From JAWWOL01 sp963797535 (GTDB lineage Bacteria; Actinomycetota; Actinomycetes; JAWWOL01), in NCBI GenBank assembly GCA_963797535.1, contig CAWCPQ010000001.1, positions 2,046,001 through 2,110,000 on the forward strand: 64,000 nt of DNA, in the 5' to 3' direction. The notes under the pieces were generated by a model, which saw nothing but the letters and a program-made list of their open reading frames with translations, was not told the origin of the DNA and made no database searches. Positions 23,689 to 32,261 of this stretch are shown here, in pieces. The number at the start of each line of letters is the position of its first letter. The first letter of the stretch is position 1. Position numbers and translations under genes: made by a program.

Positions 23689-24806
23689 CGAGCTGCGCGC
23701 GCGTAGGACGCGAGGTGAGCTTCGGCACTCGCCGCCCAGGTGAACTCCTTCGACCGCAGGTAGCCGGCCTCGGCGAGCTGGTCGCGCCGCGGTTCGTCGT
23801 CGAGCAGCGCGGCCAGCGACGCGGCGATCGCAGTGTCGTCCGGCTCGGTGTAGGCGACCGCGTCGCCGCCGACCTCGGGCAGCGACAGCCGCGGCGTGGT
23901 CAGGACCGGCACCCTGCATGCCATCGCCTCGAGCACGGGCAGGCCGAAACCCTCGCCGTAGGAGGGGTAGGCCACGACCCGAGCCGCGCCGAGGTAGCCG
24001 GGCAGGTCCGCGAAACGGAGGTAGCCGGGACGGACGACCCGCAGGTGCGCGGGCACCGCCGCGACCGCGTTGTCGACGTCGTCGTCCCAGCCGCTGCCGC
24101 CGGCGAGCACGAGGGCTGGCGGCGTCTCCCGGTCCTTGACCGCCTCGGTCCAGCCGCGGATGAGCGCGGGCACGTTCTTGCGCGGCTCGAGCGTGCCCAG
24201 GAAGGCGACGTACGCCTGCCCGTGCAGGCCGAGGCGGGCGGTCACCCGGTCCCGTTCGGCTGCGGACGGCGGGTGGAACAGCTCGGTGTCGACACCGTGG
24301 TAGGCCACGTCGATCGCCGTCGGGTCGGCGTCGAGGACCCGGATCAGCTCGTCCCTGGTCGCCTTGGACGGCACGATGACCCGACTCGCCCGGCGCAGCG
24401 CGGTGCGCGTGGCGGACCGGAAGAAGGTGCCCTTGACCGCCGTGTGCACCTCGGGTGAGGTGAAGAAGGTGGCGTCGTGGACCGTGACGACGACGGGACG
24501 GCCGACCCGCAGCGGCATCGTGTAGTGCGGCGAGTGCACCACGTCGGCCTTGACCTGGCTCGCGACCAGCGGCAAGCCGGTCTGCTCCCACGCCAGGCGA
24601 GCCGGCCGGTGGGCGATGGCGGCCGGACCGGGAACGATCGTGGCGCTCGATGCCAGACGCGAGTAGCGCTCCGAGTCCGACCGCTGGCAGACCACGGCGA
24701 GATCGGCGTCTGCTGCGCCCAGAGCGGCGATCAGACCGTCGACGTAGCGGCCAACGCCGCCCCTGTCCGCCGGGACGGCAGTTGCGTCGACCAGCACGCG
24801 CACCAC
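23685..24806 (-). CDS. GT4-family glycosyltransferase
   Basis: 373 aa from the second GTG of the frame, which has GAGGAG 7 nt upstream; the longer start at 24821 would overlap that site. The N-terminal domain starts VVRVLVDATAV with GGVGRYVDGL; the C-terminal donor domain has LGTLEPRKNVPALIRGW and SYGEGFGLPVLEAMACRVPVLTT, the E-x7-E GT4 signature. Probably a mannosyl- or rhamnosyltransferase using a nucleotide sugar, in the wbbL-manB operon (4-nt overlap with wbbL). Paralogue of the two GT4 genes that follow. Confidence 0.85.
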   Translation of the reverse strand: MVRVLVDATAVPADRGGVGRYVDGLIAALGAADADLAVVCQRSDSERYSRLASSATIVPGPAAIAHRPARLAWEQTGLPLVASQVKADVVHSPHYTMPLRVGRPVVVTVHDATFFTSPEVHTAVKGTFFRSATRTALRRASRVIVPSKATRDELIRVLDADPTAIDVAYHGVDTELFHPPSAAERDRVTARLGLHGQAYVAFLGTLEPRKNVPALIRGWTEAVKDRETPPALVLAGGSGWDDDVDNAVAAVPAHLRVVRPGYLRFADLPGYLGAARVVAYPSYGEGFGLPVLEAMACRVPVLTTPRLSLPEVGGDAVAYTEPDDTAIAASLAALLDDEPRRDQLAEAGYLRSKEFTWAASAEAHLASYARAAR

Positions 24807-24966
24807 GGTCGCACTCCTCACGAGCTGCAGAAGGTCGGGCCGGCCCCCGGGCCGCAGACAACCGGGCCGGTCGGCCCTGTCATGCAGGGTACGCCGATGC
24901 GTCCGTCTGCGGTCGGCGGGACTCGCCCTAGTTCACATCCTTCACCTGAGGAGCAGATGAAGGCCC

Positions 24967-26067
24967 TCAGCCGAGCTCGCGGTAGAGCTTCCAGGTAGCC
25001 CGAGCCGCACCGGCCCAGGTGTACGCGCCGGCCCTGGCGTACCCCGCCTCGACCATCGCCGCACGGCGTACCGCGTCACCCGCGACCAGGGACAGCGCAT
25101 CCGCGAGCGCCGCCTCGTCGCCCACCGGAACGACCACAGGAGCCCCACCACCGACCTCGACCAGCGCGGGATCGTCGCTGGTCACGACCGGCGTGCCAGC
25201 GGCCATCGCCTCCAGGACGGCCAACCCGAAACCCTCAGCCCGCGAGGGCACCACCGTGACCGTCGCCCGCGCGAGCAGCACGGCCAGATCGGCGTCGGAC
25301 ACCCGCCCGAGCACCCGTACCCTGCCCTCCTCCAAGCCCACGGCATGGGCCTGCGTGAGCGGGTCGACACCACCCCACCCCGGCTGCCCGGCGACCAGCA
25401 GCGGCAGGTCCGGCGCCTCCGGCCGGGACAGCGCGTTGATCAGGACGTCCAGGCCTTTGCGCGGCTCGAGCGTCGCGAACGTGAACAGGAACCCGTCCGC
25501 CGGCAGCCCCAGCGTGGCGGCCCTCGCGTCGGCATCCTCCGGCAGGGCGAGATCGGTGCTGACGCCCTCACCGATCACCCGGACCCGGTCGCCCAACGGC
25601 AGCAGGTCGGCCAAGGCGTCCGCGACCGCCTGCGTGGGAACGACCACGGCATCGGCGGTACGGGCAACTCGCACGGCCATCGCCCGGTGCCACTCGACGC
25701 CGCGCGGGGTCAGCGTCGCCGGCAGCGACCACGGCACCGCGTCATGAATCGTGACGACGAGGGGTCGCCGGCCGCGCGGCGGGGCGAACAGCGTGGGCGC
25801 GTGCACGACGTCGCAGTCGCTCGGACGGGGACCGCGGCCTTGCTGCCACGCGGCGACCAGCGGACGCCGAGGCATGGCCAGGCGTACCGGGCCGGCTACG
25901 CCCGGAACCCTGGCCGGCCCGACGTCGCGGTGGTAGGCCGTCCACCCGGTGATCACGTCCTCGGCCTCGGCCTCGCTGGCCAGGGACGCCGCAAGCTCGC
26001 GGCTGTAGCGACCGGTGCCGCCGGGGACCGGCGACAGACACTGCTCGAGGATGATCGCCAGTCGCAT
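24967..26067 (-). CDS. GT4-family glycosyltransferase
   Basis: 366 aa from the ATG at 26067: MRLAIILEQCLSPVPGGTGRYSREL, then VVHAPTLFAPP, FTFATLEPRKGLDVLINAL and SRAEGFGLAVLEAMAAGTPVVTS. The GT4 fold and E-x7-E motif are intact; sugar and acceptor are unknown. The start is only 28 bp from that of a divergent paralogue of identical length. About 160 bp separate its end from the next GT4, a stretch with GC-rich hairpins and a CCTTCA/TGAAGG repeat but no gene I can support. Confidence 0.85.
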   Translation of the reverse strand: MRLAIILEQCLSPVPGGTGRYSRELAASLASEAEAEDVITGWTAYHRDVGPARVPGVAGPVRLAMPRRPLVAAWQQGRGPRPSDCDVVHAPTLFAPPRGRRPLVVTIHDAVPWSLPATLTPRGVEWHRAMAVRVARTADAVVVPTQAVADALADLLPLGDRVRVIGEGVSTDLALPEDADARAATLGLPADGFLFTFATLEPRKGLDVLINALSRPEAPDLPLLVAGQPGWGGVDPLTQAHAVGLEEGRVRVLGRVSDADLAVLLARATVTVVPSRAEGFGLAVLEAMAAGTPVVTSDDPALVEVGGGAPVVVPVGDEAALADALSLVAGDAVRRAAMVEAGYARAGAYTWAGAARATWKLYRELG

Positions 26068-26095
26068 GGCCAACAGTGTGGCAGGATGCGCCGCA

Positions 26096-27196
26096 ATGAG
26101 AGTCGCCCTGGATGCCACCCCGCTGATCGGTCCGCGCACCGGGGTTGGCCACTACGTCGCCGGTCTGGTCGACGGGTTGCTCACGCTCGCGGATCCGCCG
26201 CGGATCACCCTGACCGCGTTCACCTTCCGCGGGCGCGACGAGCTGCATCCGCCGCCAGGCGTCGACGTGGCCGCGCGACCGGCTCCGGCACGGCTGCTGC
26301 AGTCGGCGTGGCTGCACACCAGCGCGCCGCCGGTCGAGCTGCTGTCCGGGCGGACCGATCTGTTTCACGGCACCAACTTCGTGCTGCCGCCTCGGCGCCG
26401 GGCCGCCGGAGTGCTGACCATCCACGACCTCGCTTACGAGACGCTGCCCGAGGTTGTCAGCGATGCCAGCCTGCGCTACCGGCGCCTCGTACCCAAGGCC
26501 CTGCGCGACCCGCGGGTGATCGTCACGACTCCCACTCGAGCCATCGCCGACGAGGTCGCCGAGTTCTACGACGTTGCCCACGACCGGATCGTCGCGACTC
26601 CGCTCGGGGTGGCCGAGCACTGGTACGAGGCGAAACCGGCGGGGGACCAATGGCTGGCCGAGCACGGCCTGCCGGAGCGTTACCTGGTCTTCGTCGGCAG
26701 CCTGGAACCGCGCAAGAACCTCGTCAACCTGCTGAAGGCGCACCACATCGCCCGTACCGACAACCCTGACGTACCAGCGCTTGTGCTCGTCGGACCGCCC
26801 GGGTGGGGCGACGCGGTCACCTTGCACGACGGCGTTATCAGCACCGGCTACCTGCCCCATGAGCAGCTGCGATCGCTGGTCGCCGGAGCCGTCGCGCTCG
26901 CCCTGCCCTCGCGGTACGAAGGCTTCGGCCTGCCGCTGCTGGAGGCCTTCGCCACCGGCACCCCGGTCATCGCGGGTGACGTGCCGGCGCTGCGGGAGAT
27001 CTCGGCCGGGCTCGCCCCGATCGTCGACCCGGACGACGTCGACGGGCTGGCAGGGGCCCTGGTCGAGGCCTCCGCCGGCACGACCGAGCGCGAACGAGCC
27101 GCCAGGGCAGCCAGGGCGCGGGAGTTCACCTGGCGTCGCTGCGCCGAGGCAACCCTTACCGCCTACACATCAGCGCTTCGGAGACTGAACGGATGA
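26096..27196 (+). CDS. GT4-family glycosyltransferase
   Basis: 366 aa from the ATG at 26096 (MRVALDATPLIGPRTGVGHYVAGLV), then DLFHGTNFVLPP, FVGSLEPRKNLVNLLKAHH, YLPHEQLRSLVAGA and SRYEGFGLPLLEAFATGTPVIAG. An intact GT4 of the same subgroup as its two neighbours. The stop overlaps the start of the response-regulator gene (ATGA), so the two-component system appears to be translated from the same message, linking regulation to glycan synthesis. Confidence 0.85.
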   Translation: MRVALDATPLIGPRTGVGHYVAGLVDGLLTLADPPRITLTAFTFRGRDELHPPPGVDVAARPAPARLLQSAWLHTSAPPVELLSGRTDLFHGTNFVLPPRRRAAGVLTIHDLAYETLPEVVSDASLRYRRLVPKALRDPRVIVTTPTRAIADEVAEFYDVAHDRIVATPLGVAEHWYEAKPAGDQWLAEHGLPERYLVFVGSLEPRKNLVNLLKAHHIARTDNPDVPALVLVGPPGWGDAVTLHDGVISTGYLPHEQLRSLVAGAVALALPSRYEGFGLPLLEAFATGTPVIAGDVPALREISAGLAPIVDPDDVDGLAGALVEASAGTTERERAARAARAREFTWRRCAEATLTAYTSALRRLNG

Positions 27197-27867
27197 GTCA
27201 GGAGCCGAGCATTCTCCTGGTCGAGGACGACCGCGAGCTGGCCGCGATGCTCGAACGCCTGCTCTCGGCCGAGGGCTACGACGTCACCCACGCCCCCGAC
27301 GGCCAGCGGGCACTGCACCTGGGACTCACGCGCCCGTTCGACGCACTGCTGGTCGACCGAGGGCTCCCGGCCATCGAGGGTCTCGACCTGTTGGGCAAGC
27401 TCCGTGGCAAAGGCGTGACGACGCCGGCGCTCATCCTGTCGGCCCGTGGCAGCGTGGCCGACCGGATCGAAGGCCTGGACGCCGGGGCGGAGGACTACCT
27501 GACCAAGCCGTTCGACCTCGACGAGCTACTGGCCAGAATGCGCGCCCTCCTGCGCCGGCACCAGGAATCGGCAGGGGTGCTGAGCCTCGGTACCAGGGTG
27601 CTCGACGTCGAGGCTCGACTCGTACGGGAACGCTCCTCGGCCGACGGTACGGGCATCAGCCTGTCCGAGCGAGAGGCGCTCCTGCTGGCGCTGCTCGCCC
27701 GCAGACCGCAACGGGTCTTCACCAGGGCCGAGCTGCTGGACCAGGTGTTCACGGACGCAGAGAGCGACGTGGCGGTGGACACCTACGTCCACTACTGCAG
27801 GCGCAAGCTCGGCCGAGGCGTCATCCGGACCGTTCGCGGGATCGGCTATCAGCTGGGTTCGACATGA
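27193..27867 (+). CDS. OmpR-family response regulator
   Basis: 224 aa. Receiver domain: acidic pair at 12-13 (EDD), phospho-acceptor Asp55 (LLVDRGLP), Ser/Thr in ILSARG and Lys in LTKPFDLDELLARM. A C-terminal winged helix follows (LSEREALLLALLARRPQRVFTRAELLDQVF, then VDTYVHYCRRKLG and IRTVRGIGYQL). It is the partner of the downstream kinase (4-nt overlap). Targets are unknown; the surrounding glycosyltransferases suggest envelope genes. Confidence 0.93.
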   Translation: MSQEPSILLVEDDRELAAMLERLLSAEGYDVTHAPDGQRALHLGLTRPFDALLVDRGLPAIEGLDLLGKLRGKGVTTPALILSARGSVADRIEGLDAGAEDYLTKPFDLDELLARMRALLRRHQESAGVLSLGTRVLDVEARLVRERSSADGTGISLSEREALLLALLARRPQRVFTRAELLDQVFTDAESDVAVDTYVHYCRRKLGRGVIRTVRGIGYQLGST

Positions 27868-29123
27868 GCCGCGACCTGGGTGGTGGCGACGCGGCTCTCG
27901 TTCGCCGAACCGCCAGGCGCATCGCGTGGCAGAGTGCCGCGCTGGTAGCGCTCGTCGTCGTTGCCCTGTCCGGGCTGGCCGTCTTCGCTGCGCTGCACCA
28001 GCAGAAAGCAGAGACCGCTTCGCTGCTACGGCAGGCAACCGCCAGTGCCGACGACGTGGGCGATCCGCCGGCGAGCACCTGGCTCGCGATCCGCAAGGCC
28101 GGTCGGACGCAGGCGACGCCGGGGCGACCGGCCCCACTGCCCTTGACGGCCGACCTGGACCGGGTCGCCGCCTCGCGGACGCCGATCGTTCGCGACCTGC
28201 AGGTGGGCGACCGCGAGTTCCGGGTCAGGACCGCCGTCCGTGGAACCACTGTCGTACAAGCGGCTCTGGACCTGACGTCGCAGCACCGCGAGTGGCAGCA
28301 CCTGATCGCAGCGCTGCTGACAGCGAGCATCTTCGGCCTCGTGCTGGCCGCCGTGATCGGCTCCGTCATGGGGCGGCGGGCAGTCCAACCACTGGCCCAA
28401 GCACTGGCCCTGCAACGGGACTTCGTCGCGGACGCCAGCCATGAGCTGCGCACGCCGCTGACGTTGCTCAGCACCAGGGCACAGCTGCTCGCTCGCGACC
28501 TCAGGCGCAGCCACGCCGCACCGACGGCTATCGCTGACAGTGCGGGCGTCGTACGCGACACCGAGCGCATGGTGGCCATCGTCGACGACCTGCTCCTGGC
28601 TGCCGAAGGGGCGACGACCACCGACTCCGCCCCCGTCAACCTGAGCGAGGTGACCGCGGACCTCGCCGACAGTGCTGGCGCGTACGCGGCGGGGCTCGAG
28701 ATCACGGTGACCGCGACCAGGGACTACGGACCCACGCCCCTGATCGTCGGCAACCAGGTGGCCGTCCGACGTGCGCTGACGGCGCTGCTGGACAACGCCA
28801 TGGCGCACACACCTCCGGGCGGTTCCGTGACGCTGACCGCGTTCCGTCAGGGCGACGACTGCGTCATCGATGTGGCGGACACTGGCTCCGGGCTCGATCC
28901 CGACTCGGCGGACCGCGTCTTCGAGCGCTTTCACAGCGGAGCACAGCGGGCTGGCCGTCGCAGCTACGGGCTGGGGCTGTCGCTCGCCGCGGGTGTGGCA
29001 GCCAGGCACAACGGCTCGCTGACCCTGCTGCGGACCGGCCCGGACGGAACGACCTTCCGGCTGCAGGTGCCAGCGCTGCCCGACGCCGGCCAAGGATCCG
29101 ACAGGACCACGCGCCGATCCTGA
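27864..29123 (+). CDS. Sensor histidine kinase
   Basis: 419 aa. Two membrane helices (about 22-44 and 148-170) bracket an extracytoplasmic sensor of about 100 aa. No obvious HAMP. The dimerisation domain has FVADASHELRTPL with His193, followed by the N-box (ALLDNAMAHTPPGG), G1 (DTGSGLDPD), F-box (FERFHSG) and G2 (YGLGLSLA). Start and stop context shows coupling with the response regulator. Signal unknown. Confidence 0.93.
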   Translation: MSRDLGGGDAALVRRTARRIAWQSAALVALVVVALSGLAVFAALHQQKAETASLLRQATASADDVGDPPASTWLAIRKAGRTQATPGRPAPLPLTADLDRVAASRTPIVRDLQVGDREFRVRTAVRGTTVVQAALDLTSQHREWQHLIAALLTASIFGLVLAAVIGSVMGRRAVQPLAQALALQRDFVADASHELRTPLTLLSTRAQLLARDLRRSHAAPTAIADSAGVVRDTERMVAIVDDLLLAAEGATTTDSAPVNLSEVTADLADSAGAYAAGLEITVTATRDYGPTPLIVGNQVAVRRALTALLDNAMAHTPPGGSVTLTAFRQGDDCVIDVADTGSGLDPDSADRVFERFHSGAQRAGRRSYGLGLSLAAGVAARHNGSLTLLRTGPDGTTFRLQVPALPDAGQGSDRTTRRS

Positions 29124-29168
29124 CCCTCGTACCGTCCCGGACAGCCCCCACGGGGCGGCCGCTCACGA

Positions 29169-29174
29169 TAAAGT
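29169..29174 (+). promoter_or_regulatory. -10 box TAAAGT, leaderless-type promoter
   Basis: TAAAGT ends 7 nt before the ATG at 29182. It separates the membrane-protein gene from the two-component operon. Confidence 0.4.
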
Positions 29175-29181
29175 CAGCCGG

Positions 29182-30951
29182 ATGTCGTTGGACCAAGTAC
29201 GGGACGAACAGGTCAGCCCCGAGCAGGCTCAGGGCAGGCCCATGCGCTTCGTGCGCCGTCACCGGGCCGGCATCGCAGCGCCGTTCGTGTTTACTGCGCT
29301 GTCGATCTGGCTGTACTGGCCGCTGTTCCGGCACATCGGCTCGGCGCAGATGGGCGGCCCCGACACGTCGCTGTTCACCTGGTGGCTGGGCTGGACCCCG
29401 TACGCCATCGCGCACGGCCACTCCCCCTTCATCACGACCTGGCTCAACGCCCCCGCCGGGCTCAACGCGATGTGGAACACCTCGGTGCCGCTGCTGGGCC
29501 TGCTCATGGCACCGGTCACGGAGACCCTCGGCCCGGTCGTCTCGGTCAACGTCCTGCAGATCCTCGCGCCGGCGCTGTCGGCGTGGTCGGCCTTCGGCGC
29601 GGCCCGGCTGTTCGGCCTGCGCGCCCGCACGTCGTTCCTGGTCGGCCTCCTGTACGGCTTCTCCACCTACGACATCGCCCAGAACTCCAGCGGCCACCTG
29701 CACCTGTCCATGGCGGTGTTCCCGCCGCTGGTCGCCGTTTTGCTCTACCGGCTCGTCACCGGAGCGGTCAACCCGCGTCGCGGCGGGCTGCTGCTGGGCG
29801 CCGCCGCCGTCGCCCAGGTGTGGGTGAGCGAGGAGATCCTGGCCACGTCAGCGGTGGTCGCGCTGGGCGCCTGCCTGATCCTCGCTGTCCGCCGTCCGTG
29901 GGAGGACGTCCTCGCCGCGGCCCGACGCCTGCTCAAGGCCGCCGGTTGGGCGATGCTCATCGTGATCCCGCTCGCCACACCGGCGCTCTACCTGCAGTTC
30001 TTCGGCGCCGGCCACCTCACATCGGGGGTCCCGGTGGGCCAGTGGTCCGCCGACCTGCTGACGTCGATCACGCCGACACGACAGGCCCTGCTCGGCAAGA
30101 TCACCTCTGCAGGGATGATGCACCGGATCCAGGTCAACAACTATGACGAGATCACCGGCTACATCGGCTTGCCGATCATCGTCCTGCTGATCGCAAGCCG
30201 GCGCCGGATCCGTAAGACAAACCTGCAGTGGTGCTGGACCCCGCTGTTCGTGGCTGCCGTGCTCACCCTGGGCTGGACGGTCCGGATCGGCGGCTTCGAC
30301 ACCCACGTCCCCGGTCCCGGCCGGATCGTCGCCCGGCTGCCCGTGCTGGAGAGCCTGCTCGTCGTCCGGTTCTCCTTGTACGTGGTGCTGTTCGCAGCCC
30401 TGCTCGCCGGCGCCGCCTGGGACTCATCGGTGACCGGCGGCACCGCCGTACGACGCTGGACCAACGTCCTCGTAGCGCTGACCGTGCTGTTCGTCTTTCC
30501 CTGGCCGAGTGCACGAATCACCCGACTCCACGAGCCGCCGGCCTTTGCCTCGGGGCAGCTGCTGCCTGGCCTGCCGGAGGGGTCGACGATCGCTGTGCTG
30601 CCGTGGCCCAACACGGTCGACGCCACCGCCATGCGCTGGCAGGCGCTCGGCGGGATGCGCTACAAGCTGGTCGGCGCCTGGGGTGTGGTGGCGGGCTACA
30701 AGGGCGCCGGCAGCTACGGCGCCGCCACTCCGGCGCTCAACCGACTGGTCCACCCGCACGACCTCCGCACGCCCCAGCCCACGGACGCGGACTACCTCGG
30801 CGACCTCGCGACCCTCTCGACCAAGGCCAGCGCGGTCGTCGTCGGTCCGGCCGGAGCACAGGCCCACGCCGTGGCCACGCTCAGCCGGCTGCTGCACGAG
30901 AAGCCGATCCACACCGGCGAGGTCGACATCTTCCCGCTGCGCAAGCCCTGA
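29182..30951 (+). CDS. Polytopic membrane protein, possibly GT-C-type glycosyltransferase
   Basis: 589 aa. After a cytoplasmic N-terminus of about 35 aa there are roughly ten to twelve membrane helices. The first extracytoplasmic loop carries GGPDTSLFTWWLGW, in the place where GT-C enzymes hold their acidic catalytic pair, followed by HSPFITTWLNAPAGLNAMWNTSVP. The soluble C-terminus from about 450 is periplasmic (LPGLPEGSTIAVLPWPNTVDATAMRWQALGGMRYKLVGAWG). This layout resembles lipid-linked-sugar transferases or YfhO-like proteins, but no definite family is assigned. Confidence 0.6.
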   Translation: MSLDQVRDEQVSPEQAQGRPMRFVRRHRAGIAAPFVFTALSIWLYWPLFRHIGSAQMGGPDTSLFTWWLGWTPYAIAHGHSPFITTWLNAPAGLNAMWNTSVPLLGLLMAPVTETLGPVVSVNVLQILAPALSAWSAFGAARLFGLRARTSFLVGLLYGFSTYDIAQNSSGHLHLSMAVFPPLVAVLLYRLVTGAVNPRRGGLLLGAAAVAQVWVSEEILATSAVVALGACLILAVRRPWEDVLAAARRLLKAAGWAMLIVIPLATPALYLQFFGAGHLTSGVPVGQWSADLLTSITPTRQALLGKITSAGMMHRIQVNNYDEITGYIGLPIIVLLIASRRRIRKTNLQWCWTPLFVAAVLTLGWTVRIGGFDTHVPGPGRIVARLPVLESLLVVRFSLYVVLFAALLAGAAWDSSVTGGTAVRRWTNVLVALTVLFVFPWPSARITRLHEPPAFASGQLLPGLPEGSTIAVLPWPNTVDATAMRWQALGGMRYKLVGAWGVVAGYKGAGSYGAATPALNRLVHPHDLRTPQPTDADYLGDLATLSTKASAVVVGPAGAQAHAVATLSRLLHEKPIHTGEVDIFPLRKP

Positions 30952-30953
30952 CC

Positions 30954-31298
30954 TCAGGGCCGCAGGGCGTCCGCGAGAGCGTCGAGTGCCGGCTGCACCA
31001 CGCGGTAGTAGGCCCACTTGCCCCGCTGCTCGCGGCTGACCAGACCCGCTTCGACCAGCTGCTTGAGGTGGTGCGAGACCGTCGGCTGGGAGAGCCCGAC
31101 CGGGGCGGTCAGATTGCACACGCAGGCCTCGCCGGCCGGGTCGGCAGCGATGATCGACAGCAGCCGGACCCTGGTCGGGTCCGCGAGCGAGCGGAAGATC
31201 CGTGCGAGCCGCTCGGCAGCTGCCTGGTCGAGCGCCCCCGCGTTGACGGGGCTGCAGCAGGCATCGAGGTCCTCGACGATCGGCAGCACGGTGGTCAT
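30954..31298 (-). CDS. arsR: ArsR-family arsenite-responsive repressor
   Basis: 114 aa from the ATG at 31298. Winged helix: IFRSLADPTRVRLLSIIAADPAGEACVCNL, LSQPTVSHHLKQLVEAGLVSREQRGKWAYYRV. Candidate As(III) ligands are Cys14, Cys15 (DACCSP), Cys59 and Cys61 (ACVCNL), matching the actinobacterial type-2 ArsR site (Cys pair at the N-terminus plus one in helix 4). Divergent from arsM, so arsenite should release it from the repeated sequence between the genes. Confidence 0.9.
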   Translation of the reverse strand: MTTVLPIVEDLDACCSPVNAGALDQAAAERLARIFRSLADPTRVRLLSIIAADPAGEACVCNLTAPVGLSQPTVSHHLKQLVEAGLVSREQRGKWAYYRVVQPALDALADALRP

Positions 31299-31320
31299 GC
31301 AGGACAGTGTGCCACTCCCA

Positions 31321-31374
31321 TTGACAAACTTCGATACATCGACAAGGCTCAACGTATCGACAAGCATCAATATG
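31321..31374. repeat. Three tandem 18-bp units, likely ArsR operator
   Basis: The units are TTGACAAACTTCGATACA, TCGACAAGGCTCAACGTA and TCGACAAGCATCAATATG, exactly end to end. All share T-GACAA and TC at the same positions. The first begins with a TTGACA -35; AAGGCT at 31344-31349 is a possible -10 with a 17-bp spacer. The region lies between arsR and arsM just before the arsM ribosome site. Confidence 0.6.
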
Positions 31375-31385
31375 AGGAGCACGGG

Positions 31386-32261
31386 ATGAGCGAGTCCGAC
31401 CTACGAGAGCAGGTCCGCGAGCGCTACGCCGCTGCGGCAACGGCAGTGACCAGCAGGGGCAGCAACGCCCTCGACCTGGTCGATGCCTCACCCCATGCGT
31501 CCTGCTGCGGTGGCGGCGGGGCCGACCCGGTTTTCGGCGCTGGCCTCTACACCGAGGGGCAGCAGGGCGAGCTGCCGGCCGACGCTGTGGCGGCGAGCCT
31601 CGGCTGCGGCAACCCGACCGCCGTCGCCGAGCTGCGCGAGGGCGAGCGGGTGCTCGACCTCGGGTCCGGTGGCGGCATCGACGTGCTCCTGTCCGCCAGC
31701 AGAGTCGGCCCGACCGGTTTCGCCTACGGGGTCGACATGACCGACGAGATGCTGTCCCTCGCCAGGAACAACGCGACCCAGGCCGGCGCCACCAATGTCG
31801 CGTTCCTCAAGGGCACCATCGAGGACCTGCCGCTGCCGGACTCCAGTGTCGACGTCGTGATCTCCAACTGTGTGGTCAACCTGTCCACGGACAAGCCGGC
31901 GGTGCTGGCCGAGATGTTCCGGGTGCTCGCGCCTGGCGGGCGCATCGGCATCTCCGACGTCGTGGCCGAGGACCACCTCAGCCCCGCCGACCGGGCCGAG
32001 CGCGGCTCCTACGTGGGTTGCATCGCCGGTGCGCTCAGCCGTGCGGAGTACGTCGACGGGCTCACCACCGCGGGATTCACCGAGGTCTCGGTCGACTTCA
32101 CCCACGAGACTGCGCCGGGGCTGCACGGAGCCATCGTCCGCGCAGTCAAGCCGTCGGCCTCTTGCTGCTCCCACGCCACCCTCGCGACCTGCTGCGCTCC
32201 GGCAGCGAAGGCCGATTGCTGCGGCGACAGCCCGCGCAGCAACGGATGCGGATGCCGGTAG
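31386..32261 (+). CDS. arsM: Arsenite S-adenosylmethionine methyltransferase
   Basis: 291 aa, ATG with GAGGAG 8 nt upstream. SAM-binding VLDLGSGGGIDVLLSA, then the ArsM hallmarks: N-terminal ASCCGGG, SNCVVNLSTDK with its Cys, and GSYVGCIAGALS with a further conserved Cys, the As(III) triad. The C-terminal 35 aa are unusually rich in Cys (SASCCSHA, TCCAPAAK, DCCGD, GCGCR), an extra thiol tail that may hold arsenic. It methylates As(III) to volatile or less retained species. First gene of an operon with aquaporin and arsC. Confidence 0.92.
   Translation: MSESDLREQVRERYAAAATAVTSRGSNALDLVDASPHASCCGGGGADPVFGAGLYTEGQQGELPADAVAASLGCGNPTAVAELREGERVLDLGSGGGIDVLLSASRVGPTGFAYGVDMTDEMLSLARNNATQAGATNVAFLKGTIEDLPLPDSSVDVVISNCVVNLSTDKPAVLAEMFRVLAPGGRIGISDVVAEDHLSPADRAERGSYVGCIAGALSRAEYVDGLTTAGFTEVSVDFTHETAPGLHGAIVRAVKPSASCCSHATLATCCAPAAKADCCGDSPRSNGCGCR

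Noticed and set aside
24958..24999. 13-codon ORF starting ATGAAGGCC after GAGGAG on the plus strand
   Set aside because: It overlaps the 3' end of a GT4 gene in antisense, the ribosome site is too close to the ATG, and the peptide is only Arg/Ser-rich.
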